Source: Mycolicibacterium brisbanense (GTDB lineage Bacteria; Actinomycetota; Actinomycetes; Mycobacteriales; Mycobacteriaceae). Taken from it: a stretch of DNA of 64,000 nt. Where the stretch lies: positions 186,001 to 250,000 of the forward strand of contig NZ_BCSX01000018.1 in NCBI RefSeq assembly GCF_001570425.1, given 5' to 3'. Numbering within the stretch: the first letter of the stretch is position 1; each line of letters starts with the position of its first letter. Shown piece by piece: positions 41,549 to 50,430 of this stretch. The notes beneath the pieces were generated by a model. That model saw only the letters and a list, made by a program, of their open reading frames with translations, was not told the DNA's origin and did not search any database. The position numbers were made by a program, and so were the translations under genes.

Positions 41549-42646
41549 ATGTTCTCGCACCAGGTCGAGCGTCTCGACGTAGGCGTCTACCGCGTGCCCA
41601 CCGAGGGTCCGGAAGCCGACGGCACCCTGGAATGGGACGCCACCACCGCCGTCGTCGTGCATGCGCACGCAGCCGGTGCCATCGGACTCGGCTGGACCTA
41701 CAGTTCCCCGGCCGCAGCGACGGTGGTAGCCCATCACCTGCGCGGCGTCGTCGTCGGCCGCGACGCTGCCGACGTACCCGGCGCATTCGATGCGATGCAC
41801 CGCGCCTGCCGTAATTTCGGCACGCGCGGCCTGGTGGCGCAGGCGATCAGCGCGGTCGACATCGCGCTGTGGGATCTACGAGCCCGCCTGCGCGACCTGC
41901 CGCTCGCTGCGGTGCTGGGTCGGTGTCGCAGTTCCGTACCCATCTACGGTTCAGGAGGATTCACCAACCTCGACGACGCCGAACTCGCCGAACAGGTCGG
42001 GGTATGGCAGAACGCGGGATGTGCCGCGATGAAGATCAAGATCGGACAATGCTGGGGCACCGATACCGACCGAGACCTGCAGCGAGTCAACCGGTTTCGT
42101 GAGTTGGCCGGCAACGCCGTCGAGATCATGGTGGATGCCAACGGCGGATACACTCCCGGGCAGGCGCGCCGTGTGGGCGCGGCCCTGGACCACCTCGGCG
42201 TCACCTGGTTCGAGGAACCGGTCAGCAGCGACGACATCGACGGATTGGCCGCCGTGCGCGGCGCCGTGCGGTGCGACGTCGCCGCAGGGGAGTACATCTC
42301 CAACCGCTACGACGCGCGCCAACTGGCGCCCGTGGTGGACTGCCTCCAACTCGACGTCACCCGATGCGGTGGCTACAGCGGCTGGCTGGCCGCCGCAAAC
42401 ATCGCGGCAGCACACAACCTCGACGTGTCGGGACACTGCGCACCGGCGCTGCATGTTCCTGTCGCCGCGGTCATCCCACGCCTTCGACACCTCGAGTACT
42501 TCATCGACCACACTCGACTCGAGGCGGAGTTGTTCGATGGCGTTCCCGCTCCGAGCGGCGGCCGGCTGCCCGTCAACACCACGGGATCCGGGCATGGCAT
42601 GAGCCTGTCCGCTGGGGCCGACAAGTATCGGCAGGACTCGTGCTGA
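41549..42646 (+). CDS. enolase superfamily acid-sugar dehydratase-like (mandelate racemase type)
   Basis: A 365-residue enolase-superfamily member. Active-site candidates: Lys162 and Lys164 (AMKIKIGQ), Asp196 (VDANGGY), Glu222 (FEEPVSSDD), Glu248 (AGEYISN), Asp270 (LQLDVTRCGG) and His296 (SGHCAP), consistent with the mandelate racemase group (KxK; D-E-E; D-H). The metal-ligand acids are intact, so it is likely active, probably as an aldonate or other acid-sugar dehydratase acting after the GMC dehydrogenase. The start lies 26 bases after the GMC stop with AAAGGC. Confidence 0.9.
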   Translation: MFSHQVERLDVGVYRVPTEGPEADGTLEWDATTAVVVHAHAAGAIGLGWTYSSPAAATVVAHHLRGVVVGRDAADVPGAFDAMHRACRNFGTRGLVAQAISAVDIALWDLRARLRDLPLAAVLGRCRSSVPIYGSGGFTNLDDAELAEQVGVWQNAGCAAMKIKIGQCWGTDTDRDLQRVNRFRELAGNAVEIMVDANGGYTPGQARRVGAALDHLGVTWFEEPVSSDDIDGLAAVRGAVRCDVAAGEYISNRYDARQLAPVVDCLQLDVTRCGGYSGWLAAANIAAAHNLDVSGHCAPALHVPVAAVIPRLRHLEYFIDHTRLEAELFDGVPAPSGGRLPVNTTGSGHGMSLSAGADKYRQDSC

Positions 42647-42671
42647 AACCACGCCGTGCCCGCCCCGGCCG

Positions 42672-43580
42672 TCAAGCGGTACGGCGGTGCTTCCTCTTCT
42701 CCTCGTAGTACCGCGCACGCTCGTCGAGTAGCCCTAGGAAACCGATGAGTTCCTCTCGAGCCCGCTCGCCCTCCGGGCCGAAATCGTTGCGGTCGAAGAT
42801 GTTCCAGAATCGCAACACTGGAATAAGCACATCGTCATGGTGGATGCGCAGGTCGTAGATTCCGGCTTTCGCGATGGTGATGGCGTTCTGAGCGAAGTCG
42901 GCCATGCCCAAGCCCGGCATCGCGAAGTTGATGACTTCGTCGCGGATCGCGACCATCGCCGCATCAGGGGCGATCTCCAGGGCCGCAGCCATCAGGTTGC
43001 GGTAGAACACCATGTGCAGGTTCTCGTCGGCGGCGATGCGGGCAAGAAGCTGGTCGGCCACCGGGCAGCCCGAGGCCCGGCCGGTATTGCGGTGCGATAC
43101 CCGGGTGGCCAATTCCTGGAATGACACGTACGCCAAGACCGCCAGGGGAGTCCTGTCACCGCCGTCGTAGCCCGCGACGGTGTGCTCCATCCGCTGGCGT
43201 TCCAGGGCCACAGGGTCGACGCCGCGAGTGACCACCAGATAGTCGCGCAGCACGATGCTGTGACGGCCTTCTTCTGCGGTCCACTGTCCGATCCAGGTGC
43301 CCCACGCGCCGTCGCGCGAGAAGCGGGTGGCGATCTCGCGGTGATACGACGGCAGGTTGTCCTCGGTGAGCAGGTTGACGGTCATCGCCACTTTGGCGAC
43401 CGGGTCCAGCGGAGAGTCCTCCGGCTGCCAATCTTCACCGCCCAAGAACGCGAAATCTCTCCCACGGCTCCAGGGCACGTAGTCATGCGGGAACCATTCC
43501 CGCGCCATCGCCAGGTGGCGGTCAAGGTTCTGTGCGACAACCGGTTCCAGTTCGTGCAGCACTGCTGTCTGGCTATCCAT
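42672..43580 (-). CDS. acyl-[ACP] desaturase (DesA1/DesA2-like)
   Basis: A 302-residue soluble di-iron desaturase. The iron ligands appear as NLLTEDNLPSYH (Glu, His), TAEEGRHS (Glu-Glu-x-x-His) and IAADENLHM (Glu, His), matching plant-type stearoyl-ACP desaturases and mycobacterial DesA proteins. It introduces a cis double bond into acyl-ACP in fatty or mycolic acid synthesis. ATG 43580 has GAAGGGA at a good distance; a GTG at 43598 is less likely. Two overlapping palindromes sit about 35 bases upstream, fitting TetR-type control. Confidence 0.92.
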   Translation of the reverse strand: MDSQTAVLHELEPVVAQNLDRHLAMAREWFPHDYVPWSRGRDFAFLGGEDWQPEDSPLDPVAKVAMTVNLLTEDNLPSYHREIATRFSRDGAWGTWIGQWTAEEGRHSIVLRDYLVVTRGVDPVALERQRMEHTVAGYDGGDRTPLAVLAYVSFQELATRVSHRNTGRASGCPVADQLLARIAADENLHMVFYRNLMAAALEIAPDAAMVAIRDEVINFAMPGLGMADFAQNAITIAKAGIYDLRIHHDDVLIPVLRFWNIFDRNDFGPEGERAREELIGFLGLLDERARYYEEKRKHRRTA

Positions 43581-43616
43581 GTCAGTCCCTTCATCCACTG
43601 TCGGTACTCGCTGTAG

Positions 43617-43651
43617 AACCTACGGTACCGTAACCTACGGTAGCGTAGGTT
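43617..43651. promoter_or_regulatory. tandem TetR-type operator of desaturase gene
   Basis: AACCTACGGTA occurs at 43617-43627 and 43632-43642. The first copy forms the palindrome TACGGTACCGTA (43621-43632) and the second the 20-bp inverted repeat AACCTACGGTAGCGTAGGTT (43632-43651). The two sites are 15 bases apart and would cover the desaturase promoter. No neighbouring TetR gene is paired with it. Confidence 0.72.
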
Positions 43652-43759
43652 AGTGGTTGATGGCGAGCAGATGACATCGAGGATCTAGCCGCAGGCGACT
43701 CTTATAGGCGGTGCATATCGCCGACGCTCGTGCGCCGGCCGAGTTGGCGGTCCGTCGCG

Positions 43760-44122
43760 TCAGTAGCGATCGAGTTCGATCAACCGCGCGTCGCTGATGC
43801 CGAAGTGGTGGGCGATCTCATGCAGCACGACGTGCCTGATCTCTGCGCGTAGCCGGTCCTCATCGCCGGCTGCGAGTCGCGTGATCGGCCCGCGGAAGAT
43901 GCTGATCTTGTCGGGAAGCACTCCGCCGTATGCGCTGTTCCTCCGTGGCAGCGGTATGCCCCGGTACAGGCCGAGCAGCCGCTGTCCGTCGGGAGGCTCG
44001 TCTTCGATGACGATCTCCACGTTGCTCATCGCGGCACGGAGTTGGGCGGGCAGGGATCTCAGCGCGTTGTCGATCGCATCTTCGAACGGATCAGTGCGAC
44101 CCGGTTCCGAGTGCGCATCCAT
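43760..44122 (-). CDS. zincin-like metallopeptidase family protein
   Basis: A 120-residue minimal metallopeptidase with the zinc motif HEIAHHFGISDARL (HExxH plus downstream Asp) preceded by KISIFRGPITRL. This is the actinobacterial family of short zincin-like proteins with the conserved LPxKISIFxGP pattern. No signal. ATG 44122 has GGAGAG. Activity has not been shown for most family members. Confidence 0.86.
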   Translation of the reverse strand: MDAHSEPGRTDPFEDAIDNALRSLPAQLRAAMSNVEIVIEDEPPDGQRLLGLYRGIPLPRRNSAYGGVLPDKISIFRGPITRLAAGDEDRLRAEIRHVVLHEIAHHFGISDARLIELDRY

Positions 44123-44222
44123 CTCTCCAATAGTGCCAGGGCCGATGCTGGGTCAAATCCGATTCGGTCGTAGCGAAGGCGGGATGACGTTACTGTCTCA
44201 AATCCGTTGGCAGACGGCGTCG

Positions 44223-44678
44223 TCAGCGTCCGGGGCGGACAGGCCGGATCGTGGCGGGCTGGTGTCGAGACTGCGCGCCGTCGCGGGAGGGAAGCAGACG
44301 CGCGATCCTGCGGTCGAGTAGGCGATGGTCGCGCTCGGTCAGTGCGCGGCTGCGGTGCGCCAGCAGGTCCAACTGCTGCCAGCTCAGCCCGTCGAGGTTG
44401 CCGTCGGCGTCATGGGTCGCGACGACGACGCCGCCGCGCAGCATGGGCACGGTCTTCGGCGTGAACAGTGTTGTTGCTAGGAGTAATTCGGTGGCGCGAC
44501 GATTGGGTCGGTCTTGGCATGACTGTGTCGACGGCGCGAACCAAAAGTCGAACTGCCGGTCAGTGCTGGTCAGACTCTCGAGCGCATAGTCTTTGATGAG
44601 CTCGGCTATGTCGGCTTGGCTGAAGGCCTGGGTTTCAAGGGCGACGCCGGTGGGACGCACGTACAGGATGGTGTTCAT
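44223..44678 (-). CDS. hypothetical protein (151 aa)
   Basis: Not recognised. A soluble protein with an N-terminal strand-helix segment (TILYVRPTGVALETQAFSQADIAELIKDYA), a Phe/Trp patch (RQFDFWFAPSTQSCQD), and a helical C-terminus rich in Arg/Leu/Asp (WQQLDLLAHRSRALTERDHRLLDRRIARLL). Start ATG 44678 was chosen; an earlier in-frame ATG at 44777 gives a non-protein-like extension. The middle has somewhat lower GC than neighbours. Confidence 0.6.
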   Translation of the reverse strand: MNTILYVRPTGVALETQAFSQADIAELIKDYALESLTSTDRQFDFWFAPSTQSCQDRPNRRATELLLATTLFTPKTVPMLRGGVVVATHDADGNLDGLSWQQLDLLAHRSRALTERDHRLLDRRIARLLPSRDGAQSRHQPATIRPVRPGR

Positions 44679-44824
44679 TCCGATGTTCCATTCGACTCTA
44701 TTCTTTGCTGTTCGGACGGGGTCGGCGACGCCAACCGCCGTTACTAGAGTTGCCCATGTGACAGTTGAGATAAACATTCATAACGAAATGAGGTCATGTC
44801 GGGCCTGGCGCGGCTAGCGCTTCG

Positions 44825-46195
44825 TTATGCCGTCTGGCTGCTCTCGGAGTTCGTGCCCGGCGAGTGGTAACCCTGGTGCACCGGTGACTCCCAGGTGTAG
44901 GGCTCCTCGGGATGGCCGGACCCGCCCAGAATGAACGACCGGTCGCTGCGGTTGGCCCGCGCGATGGACACCATCCATGTTCCGACCGTGCTGAAGCGGT
45001 TACGCACCCCGGTGAGGAAGGCGATATGGATGAATCCCCAGCCGAGCCACCCCAGGACACCCGAGAGCTTCACCGGCCCGGCCTGCAGCACGGCCTGTCC
45101 GCGGCTGATGTAGGCCGCCGATCCCAGATCGCGGTACCGGAAGTCTTTGCGTCTCCGGCCCGCGAGGTCGCGCTTGAGGCAGGCGGCGACGTGCAGCCCA
45201 CCCTGCATCGCGTTCTCCGCGACGCCGGGCAATCCGTCGCGGCCAGCCAGGTCCCCGATGACGAACACCTCGGGATGGCCGGGTACCGACAGATCGGCGT
45301 CGACGGAGATGCGACCTGACCGGTCGGTGCGAGCGCCCAGCGCCTCGGCGGCGTGCCGCGCGAAGGGAACGCCTTCGACACCGGCAGTCCACAGCACTGT
45401 ACGGGTGGCGTAATCCTCGTCCGGGCCACCGCCCTTGGAGCTCACCGTGACACCGTCGCGACGGACGTCGGTCACGTGGACGCCGAAATGTAGCTCGACG
45501 CCCAATTCGTCGAGCGTCCGCGACGCTCTGTCGGCGAGCGCCGGCGGGAAGCTCTTCAGAACCCGGTCGCCTCCGTCGAAGAGCAACACGCGTGCGTCCT
45601 CGGGATTGATACTGTGAAACTCGTTGGCCAGCGCACGAGTCGCCAGTTCCCTGATCTGTCCAGCCAATTCGACACCCGTGGGACCTGCGCCGGTGACGAC
45701 GAACGTGAGCCACTGGTCCCGCTCCGGGCCGGCAGGCAGCGTCTCGGCGATCTCGAAGGCAGCGAACACGCGACGGCGGATACTCAGTGCGTCGTCGAGA
45801 GTCTTCATGCCGGGTGCCCAGGTGGCGAATTCCTCCTTGCCGAAGTACGACTGACGCATGCCGGCTGCAATCACCAGATAGTCGTAGTCGACGTCGAATG
45901 TCGATTCGTCGGGACGACGAGCCGTGACGCGCCGCCCCTCGGCGTCGAGCCGAATGGCCTCGCCGAGCAGGGTTGTGACATTGCGGTGACGTGCGAGTTC
46001 CTCGCGCAGTGAACGGCTGATCTGGCCAATGCTCAAAGTGCCTGTCGCACATTGATAGAGCAGCGGCTGGAATACGTGGCACGCGGCCCGGTCCAGCAGC
46101 GTGACGTCGACGTCGAGGCCGCCCAGGCGGCGGGCGCAGAACAAGCCGCCGAACCCTCCTCCGACGATGAGCACTCTGGGACGTGCATTTCCCAT
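44825..46195 (-). CDS. type II NADH dehydrogenase (NDH-2)-like flavoprotein
   Basis: A 456-residue NAD(P)/FAD oxidoreductase of the NDH-2 family. Two dinucleotide-binding motifs are present: VLIVGGGFGGLFCARRL near the N-terminus and VVTGAGPTGVELAGQIREL near 170. The FAD motif VFVIGDLAGRDGLPGVAENAMQGG lies near 300. The C-terminal segment GWLGWGFIHIAFLTGVRNRFS is typical for membrane attachment of NDH-2. ATG 46195 has GGAGG; an in-frame ATG at 46225 is possible. It passes electrons from NADH to menaquinone without proton pumping. Confidence 0.92.
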   Translation of the reverse strand: MGNARPRVLIVGGGFGGLFCARRLGGLDVDVTLLDRAACHVFQPLLYQCATGTLSIGQISRSLREELARHRNVTTLLGEAIRLDAEGRRVTARRPDESTFDVDYDYLVIAAGMRQSYFGKEEFATWAPGMKTLDDALSIRRRVFAAFEIAETLPAGPERDQWLTFVVTGAGPTGVELAGQIRELATRALANEFHSINPEDARVLLFDGGDRVLKSFPPALADRASRTLDELGVELHFGVHVTDVRRDGVTVSSKGGGPDEDYATRTVLWTAGVEGVPFARHAAEALGARTDRSGRISVDADLSVPGHPEVFVIGDLAGRDGLPGVAENAMQGGLHVAACLKRDLAGRRRKDFRYRDLGSAAYISRGQAVLQAGPVKLSGVLGWLGWGFIHIAFLTGVRNRFSTVGTWMVSIARANRSDRSFILGGSGHPEEPYTWESPVHQGYHSPGTNSESSQTA

Positions 46196-46346
46196 ATCGA
46201 CTCGGCCTCCAACCGTCATGGTCATCGAACCAACTGTGCCACGACGGTTTAAATGCCCACCAGCCGATCGGGCGGGCCATGCCGCACCAGCGCAATCCCG
46301 GGCGCCGACGTCGTGGTGTGTTCCGGCAACGAATGAACCCGGATCT

Positions 46347-46913
46347 CTAGCCGATGGCTTGTTTGATCACGTCGCGGGCGCGGTCAAGCATCGATGCGAA
46401 CGGTCCCACCGCAAAATTCAGCTTCGCCGATTCCACGCCCGGATGCGGACGGGTCGGCGCGATCGCCTCGGCCGCTTTCACCGCTGTCGTCATCTGCTTG
46501 AGCTCATCGGCGTCGAGTTCTTGCTGCAGCTTGGGAAATTCCTCGTTTTCCTCATGCTCGGCGTGCTCGAGCACCGCGTCCCGCAGCTTGGTCAGCTCAT
46601 CGATGAACTCCTGGGAGGTGATGTCGAGGGCCTCGATCCCCGAAAGCAGCTCTTTCGCGTCGTGCTCCTCCTGCAGTCGCGCATCCACAATGGAGTCTGC
46701 GCCGTCGAACTCGCGGCGTACCCGAGGATGGACGATCATCTCCTCGGCCGTCTCGTGCACGGCGAGCAGCTGGCGCAGCGCGATGAAGGGCTTCTCACGG
46801 GCTTTCGGGTCTGAAGCGAGAAGCACCTGGTCAAACATGTCCTCGATCAGGGCGTGCTGTGCTTTGAGGAACGCGACAACTTCCTCGGGCGTTTGAATGA
46901 TCATTTCGGCCAC
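46347..46913 (-). CDS. hemerythrin HHE domain protein
   Basis: A 188-residue HHE cation-binding protein. Ligands fall in the expected places: QHALIEDMFDQVL, VHETAEEMIVHP, LQEEHDAKEL and LEHAEHEENEEFP. A C-terminal extension of about 45 residues follows. GTG 46913 is preferred because AGGAGG lies nine bases upstream; ATG 46904 would lack a site. A SigF-like promoter is found upstream. Mycobacterial hemerythrin-like proteins of this type bear on peroxide or nitric oxide response; function here is inferred. Confidence 0.9.
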   Translation of the reverse strand: MAEMIIQTPEEVVAFLKAQHALIEDMFDQVLLASDPKAREKPFIALRQLLAVHETAEEMIVHPRVRREFDGADSIVDARLQEEHDAKELLSGIEALDITSQEFIDELTKLRDAVLEHAEHEENEEFPKLQQELDADELKQMTTAVKAAEAIAPTRPHPGVESAKLNFAVGPFASMLDRARDVIKQAIG

Positions 46914-46978
46914 GGCGGTAGTCCTCCTGTCGTGGGGGAGTGCGAGCGCGCGCGGGCTGTGCACGCCACCACGCTCTA

Positions 46979-47003
46979 GTACCCCGGCAGCCAGGCGTCA
47001 AAC
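46979..47003 (-). promoter_or_regulatory. SigF-like promoter of hemerythrin gene
   Basis: On the minus strand GTTT (47003-47000), 15 bases, then GGGTAC (46984-46979). This matches the mycobacterial SigF consensus GGTTT-N15-17-GGGTA closely. The predicted start is about 59 bases before GTG 46913. The match supports stress or stationary-phase expression. Confidence 0.65.
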
Positions 47004-47071
47004 GTCCTCAACGTCGTCAGCAGTCCACGGTAGGCTGCGCCTGCGACCGGGGCTGAAAGTGGAGGAACGCC

Positions 47072-47686
47072 ATGGCTGAACGCTCGGATGACGTGTTCGG
47101 TAAGCGCTATGGCGAGGTGCTTTTGCTACGCAATGGCGAATCCGGGTTGGAGGCCACCGTCTACAACAGCTTTCCGCTCAACGACTGCCCGGCCGAGCTG
47201 TGGGACAACCTCGACGCCGCAGCCATTGCGAAAGAGAACGGGGCGATGGCGGCCCTGCTCAACGGTCCGCGATATTGGCTGATGAGCACAATCGAAAAGG
47301 TTGCCGAGCACCCACGAGCAACCAAGACCTTCGGGGGTATCGCCATGATTGAGCAGGCCACGGTGAAGCTCTCCTCACAGAACCCGGCCCCTTACAACGT
47401 CAATCATGTGGACCGTCGCACAGTGTTCACTTTCGGCGTCGGCCGACCGGTGTTCGAACTCGTCGACCCCGGAGACCGGCGCTGGGTCATGCAGACCTGG
47501 AGCCAGACCATCGACAACGCCTTGTCTCTCGAAGATCTGCCCGACCTTGCTCGGCGTCTGACGTTGCCGGAAGGGTGGCGCTACGAGACCCGCGTCCTCG
47601 CCACCCCACTCAGCGTGGACACCACTGCCCGTGACGCCGCCGTCATTCAGGACGATGTGGCCAACACGTACTCACTGCAGTTCTAG
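47072..47686 (+). CDS. conserved hypothetical protein (204 aa)
   Basis: Not recognised by name. A soluble mixed alpha/beta protein with a Glu/Leu-rich start (DDVFGKRYGEVLLLRNGESGLEATVYNSFPLNDCPAELW) and a Trp-containing middle (PGDRRWVMQTWSQTIDN). No signal, membrane segment or repeat. ATG 47072 has GGAGG. Divergent from the hemerythrin gene, so the 158-base gap holds both promoters. Confidence 0.72.
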   Translation: MAERSDDVFGKRYGEVLLLRNGESGLEATVYNSFPLNDCPAELWDNLDAAAIAKENGAMAALLNGPRYWLMSTIEKVAEHPRATKTFGGIAMIEQATVKLSSQNPAPYNVNHVDRRTVFTFGVGRPVFELVDPGDRRWVMQTWSQTIDNALSLEDLPDLARRLTLPEGWRYETRVLATPLSVDTTARDAAVIQDDVANTYSLQF

Positions 47687-47737
47687 GTTCAGGCACACCA
47701 GCACGTCGCGCGCGTGACTGTCAGCTGGCCGGCCGGC

Positions 47738-48277
47738 TTACCCGAGTTCACGCGCCGGTTGGCCATGCAGCGTTGAGGCTTCTCGGGTGAGGTAGATCAG
47801 CGGACGTCCGCGATCGTCGACGGTTTCGTGATGGCGTTCAAACCCGATCTTCTCCAAGACGCGCAGCGACGGCTTGTTCCATCCGCCGACCGTCGACCAG
47901 ATCCGGCGGCGACCCGTGGCGAAGGCGGCGTCGAGCACCGCGCGGGCGGCCTCGGTCCCATAGCCCTGACCGTGGAAGCGTTTGAACAATTCGAAGGCGA
48001 TTTCCGGCTCGTCGAGAGTGCAGCGGCCGACGATCAGTCCGCAATAACCCAGCGGTTCGGCATCAGCGCGCCGGCGAATCGTCAGCAGCCCAATACCGTT
48101 CTGCTCGGCCAGCATTCGTTGCGAGGCCATCCTGTCGCGGACGCTCTGTAGCGATTCGGTTACTCCGCCTTCATGCTCTCCAAGTAGTTCATAGTTCCAT
48201 TCGGCATCGCGCTCGCTGCGCAACTCCATGTTCAAGCGGGCGGTGGAAAGTGAGGTTTGCATGGCGGCATAGCGCAT
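47738..48277 (-). CDS. GNAT family N-acetyltransferase
   Basis: A 179-residue GNAT protein of the RimJ/RimL-like group. It has a strand with LGYCGLIVGRCT, FELFKRFHGQGYGTEAARAVLDAAF (motif A, acetyl-CoA binding) and WSTVGGWNKPSLRVLEKIGFERHHE (motif B). The acceptor is not predictable; this subgroup often modifies ribosomal protein N-termini or small amines. ATG 48277 has CGGGAG; the upstream frame is less protein-like. Confidence 0.86.
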   Translation of the reverse strand: MRYAAMQTSLSTARLNMELRSERDAEWNYELLGEHEGGVTESLQSVRDRMASQRMLAEQNGIGLLTIRRRADAEPLGYCGLIVGRCTLDEPEIAFELFKRFHGQGYGTEAARAVLDAAFATGRRRIWSTVGGWNKPSLRVLEKIGFERHHETVDDRGRPLIYLTREASTLHGQPARELG

Positions 48278-48388
48278 TGCTTTACTCCCGCGGTTGCAGT
48301 TGCCCTTGAGCCTAGTCAACAACGGAACACTCATCTGGGGCCTGACAACTGGGGCGTGCGGGCGAGGGACCCGTCGATGTCGATCGCG

Positions 48389-50074
48389 CTACCCCAGGAT
48401 CGCCCGTGCAGCGCGCTCCGCGATCAGCATTACCGGCGCGTTGGTGTTGCCGGAAGTGATGGTGGGCATCGCCGAAGCATCCACCACTCGAAGGCCCGCA
48501 ACGCGATACACCCGACAGTCGGTGTCGAGAACCGTGCTGGCCGACACGGGGTTACCTTGTGTGTCAAAGGCTCCCATCGCGCAGGTGCCCACCGGGTGGA
48601 AGATCGTTGTCCCGAGTTCACGGGCGGCCTGCTGCAGGTGTTCGTCGCTCACCAATTCCGGGCCGGGGAGGAGCTCTTGCGGTTCGTAGGGAGCCAGCGC
48701 CGGCGCCGCCATGATCTGGCGCGTCATCCGCAGTCCGCGTACGGCGAGTTGACGATCGTCATCGGTGGACAGGTAATTGCACAAGATCTTGGGGTTGGTG
48801 AGCGGATCTGCACTGGCCATGCGCACATGTCCGCGCGAGCTCGGTCGCAGGTTGCATACCGAGGGGGTGATCGCTCCGAAGCGGTGCAGGGGTTCGCCGA
48901 ACTTGGGCAAGGACAGAGGCTGCACATGCCACTCCAAATCTGGACTGGCCAGCGCCGGATCGCTTTTCGCGAAAGCCCCGAGCGTCGAGGGCGGCATGGT
49001 CATCGGTCCCGACCGCAGTGTCACGTATTGAAGTCCCATGCCGCCGCGGGTAATCCAATTCCGGTACAGCGTATTGACGGTACGGGCACCCCGCACGCGG
49101 TAGACCGTCCGCAGCTGCAGGTGGTCCTGGAGGTTTTCGCCCACACCTGGCAAATCGACGGCCACCGGCACCTGATGCTGGGTGAGCAGGCTCGCCGGGC
49201 CCAGACCCGAGAGCTGCATGAGATGCGGAGACCCGATCGCTCCAGCGCTCAGGATCACCTCGCGGCGGGCATGGACATCGATGGTTTGGCCACCCTTGAG
49301 CAGGCGCACGCCGGTGACGCGGTGCTGCGCCGTGGTCCAGGCACCGCGACGCTGATCCTCGTGGACCTCGTTGTCCATCAGCAGCTGCAGGGCCTGAGTC
49401 TGGGTGTAGACGGTGAGATTGGCCCGGTGACCGATGGGGTGCAGGAATGCATCAGCCATCGACCAGCGACGGCCACGGCGCTGGTTGACGTGAAAGTAGG
49501 CGCTGCCGGAGTTGTCGCCCCGGTTGAACTCCTCGATCGGCGCGATGTCCGTCTGAGCGGCGGCAGCCTGCCAGGCGTCCAAGATCTTCCAGCGCACCCG
49601 CGGCTGCTCGACACGGATCTCACCACCGGTGCCGTGCCACTCGTCTGCTCCGCCGAAGTAGTCTTCCAGCTCTTTGTAGATCGCCAGTGTCTCGCCGGGA
49701 CTGTCAGGACCGCCCCACAGCCAGCGGTCGTCACCAGTAGCCTGCGCCCACAGGTCGTAATCGCTTGACTGTCCGCGCATGTGGATCATGGCGTTGATCG
49801 ACGAGCAGCCGCCGACCACGCGCCCCCGCGCGTAGATGATGCTACGGCCGGCCAGACCTGGGTCGGGCTCGGTGGTGAAGCACCAGTCAGTGCGGGGGTT
49901 GGCAATGGTGTACAGGTAGCCCACCGGCACCTTGATCCAGAACCAGTCGTCTTTGCCGCCGGCCTCGATCAAGAGCACGCGGTGGTCAGGGTTGGCACTG
50001 AGCCGATTGGCGAGCAGGCAGCCCGCACTGCCTGCTCCCACGACGATGAAGTCGAAATCCGCGACGCGGCTCAT
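48389..50074 (-). CDS. GMC-family oxidoreductase (choline dehydrogenase-like)
   Basis: A 561-residue FAD-dependent GMC oxidoreductase. Family signatures: DFDFIVVGAGSAGCLLANRLS, GRVVGGCSSINAMIHMRG, EVILSAGAIGSPHLMQLSGLGP, and the C-terminal block IFHPVGTCAMG...VYRVAGLRVVDASAMPTITSGNTNAPVMLIAERAA with the catalytic His and Asn. It oxidises an alcohol group, perhaps of choline, a long-chain alcohol or an aromatic alcohol; no betaine aldehyde dehydrogenase is adjacent. ATG 50074 has GGAGG 12 bases upstream. It is not linked to the sugar operon at 35-42 kb. Confidence 0.93.
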   Translation of the reverse strand: MSRVADFDFIVVGAGSAGCLLANRLSANPDHRVLLIEAGGKDDWFWIKVPVGYLYTIANPRTDWCFTTEPDPGLAGRSIIYARGRVVGGCSSINAMIHMRGQSSDYDLWAQATGDDRWLWGGPDSPGETLAIYKELEDYFGGADEWHGTGGEIRVEQPRVRWKILDAWQAAAAQTDIAPIEEFNRGDNSGSAYFHVNQRRGRRWSMADAFLHPIGHRANLTVYTQTQALQLLMDNEVHEDQRRGAWTTAQHRVTGVRLLKGGQTIDVHARREVILSAGAIGSPHLMQLSGLGPASLLTQHQVPVAVDLPGVGENLQDHLQLRTVYRVRGARTVNTLYRNWITRGGMGLQYVTLRSGPMTMPPSTLGAFAKSDPALASPDLEWHVQPLSLPKFGEPLHRFGAITPSVCNLRPSSRGHVRMASADPLTNPKILCNYLSTDDDRQLAVRGLRMTRQIMAAPALAPYEPQELLPGPELVSDEHLQQAARELGTTIFHPVGTCAMGAFDTQGNPVSASTVLDTDCRVYRVAGLRVVDASAMPTITSGNTNAPVMLIAERAARAILG

Positions 50075-50228
50075 TCCGGGATCGTTCCTCCATGGCGTCG
50101 GCTGCACATCTTAGTGTGCGGTGACCGTATCAGCGCAGCTCGAGCCCGGGACCGAACGAGCGAGAATTCCGCACCCCGCAGGGGAGGATGCCTGGGCGGC
50201 AACGAAATACGCGGTCGGTGCGGTGTGG

Positions 50229-50375
50229 TCAGTCTTTTCCTTCCTCGCGACGACGCGCGGCCTCGATCACCTCGGGCGGGGCGGGCTTTTGCAGCCACGC
50301 CCGTATCCGTAGCAATCCGCCCGCGATCGCACCGACAGCGAGCACCGCAACGAGGATCCAGAGCGCTATGGACAT
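50229..50375 (-). CDS. small single-pass membrane protein (48 aa)
   Basis: Below normal ORF cut-off. ATG 50375 to TGA at 50229. It has one TM helix (IALWILVAVLAVGAIAGGLL), then an amphipathic basic segment (RIRAWLQKPAPPEVIEAARR) and a charged C-terminus. Codon use is GC-rich as in real genes. It lies between the GMC oxidoreductase and esterase genes on the same strand. Confidence 0.6.
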   Translation of the reverse strand: MSIALWILVAVLAVGAIAGGLLRIRAWLQKPAPPEVIEAARRREEGKD

Positions 50376-50430
50376 ACAGCAATTGTCCGCCTGCACCAAC
50401 GCGTTCGGGCGGATTGGCGACAGGACCTGT

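Noticed and set aside
48257..49768. 503-codon plus-strand frame opposite the GMC oxidoreductase
   Set aside because: His/Gln/Arg-rich and motif-free; the GMC signatures lie on the minus strand.
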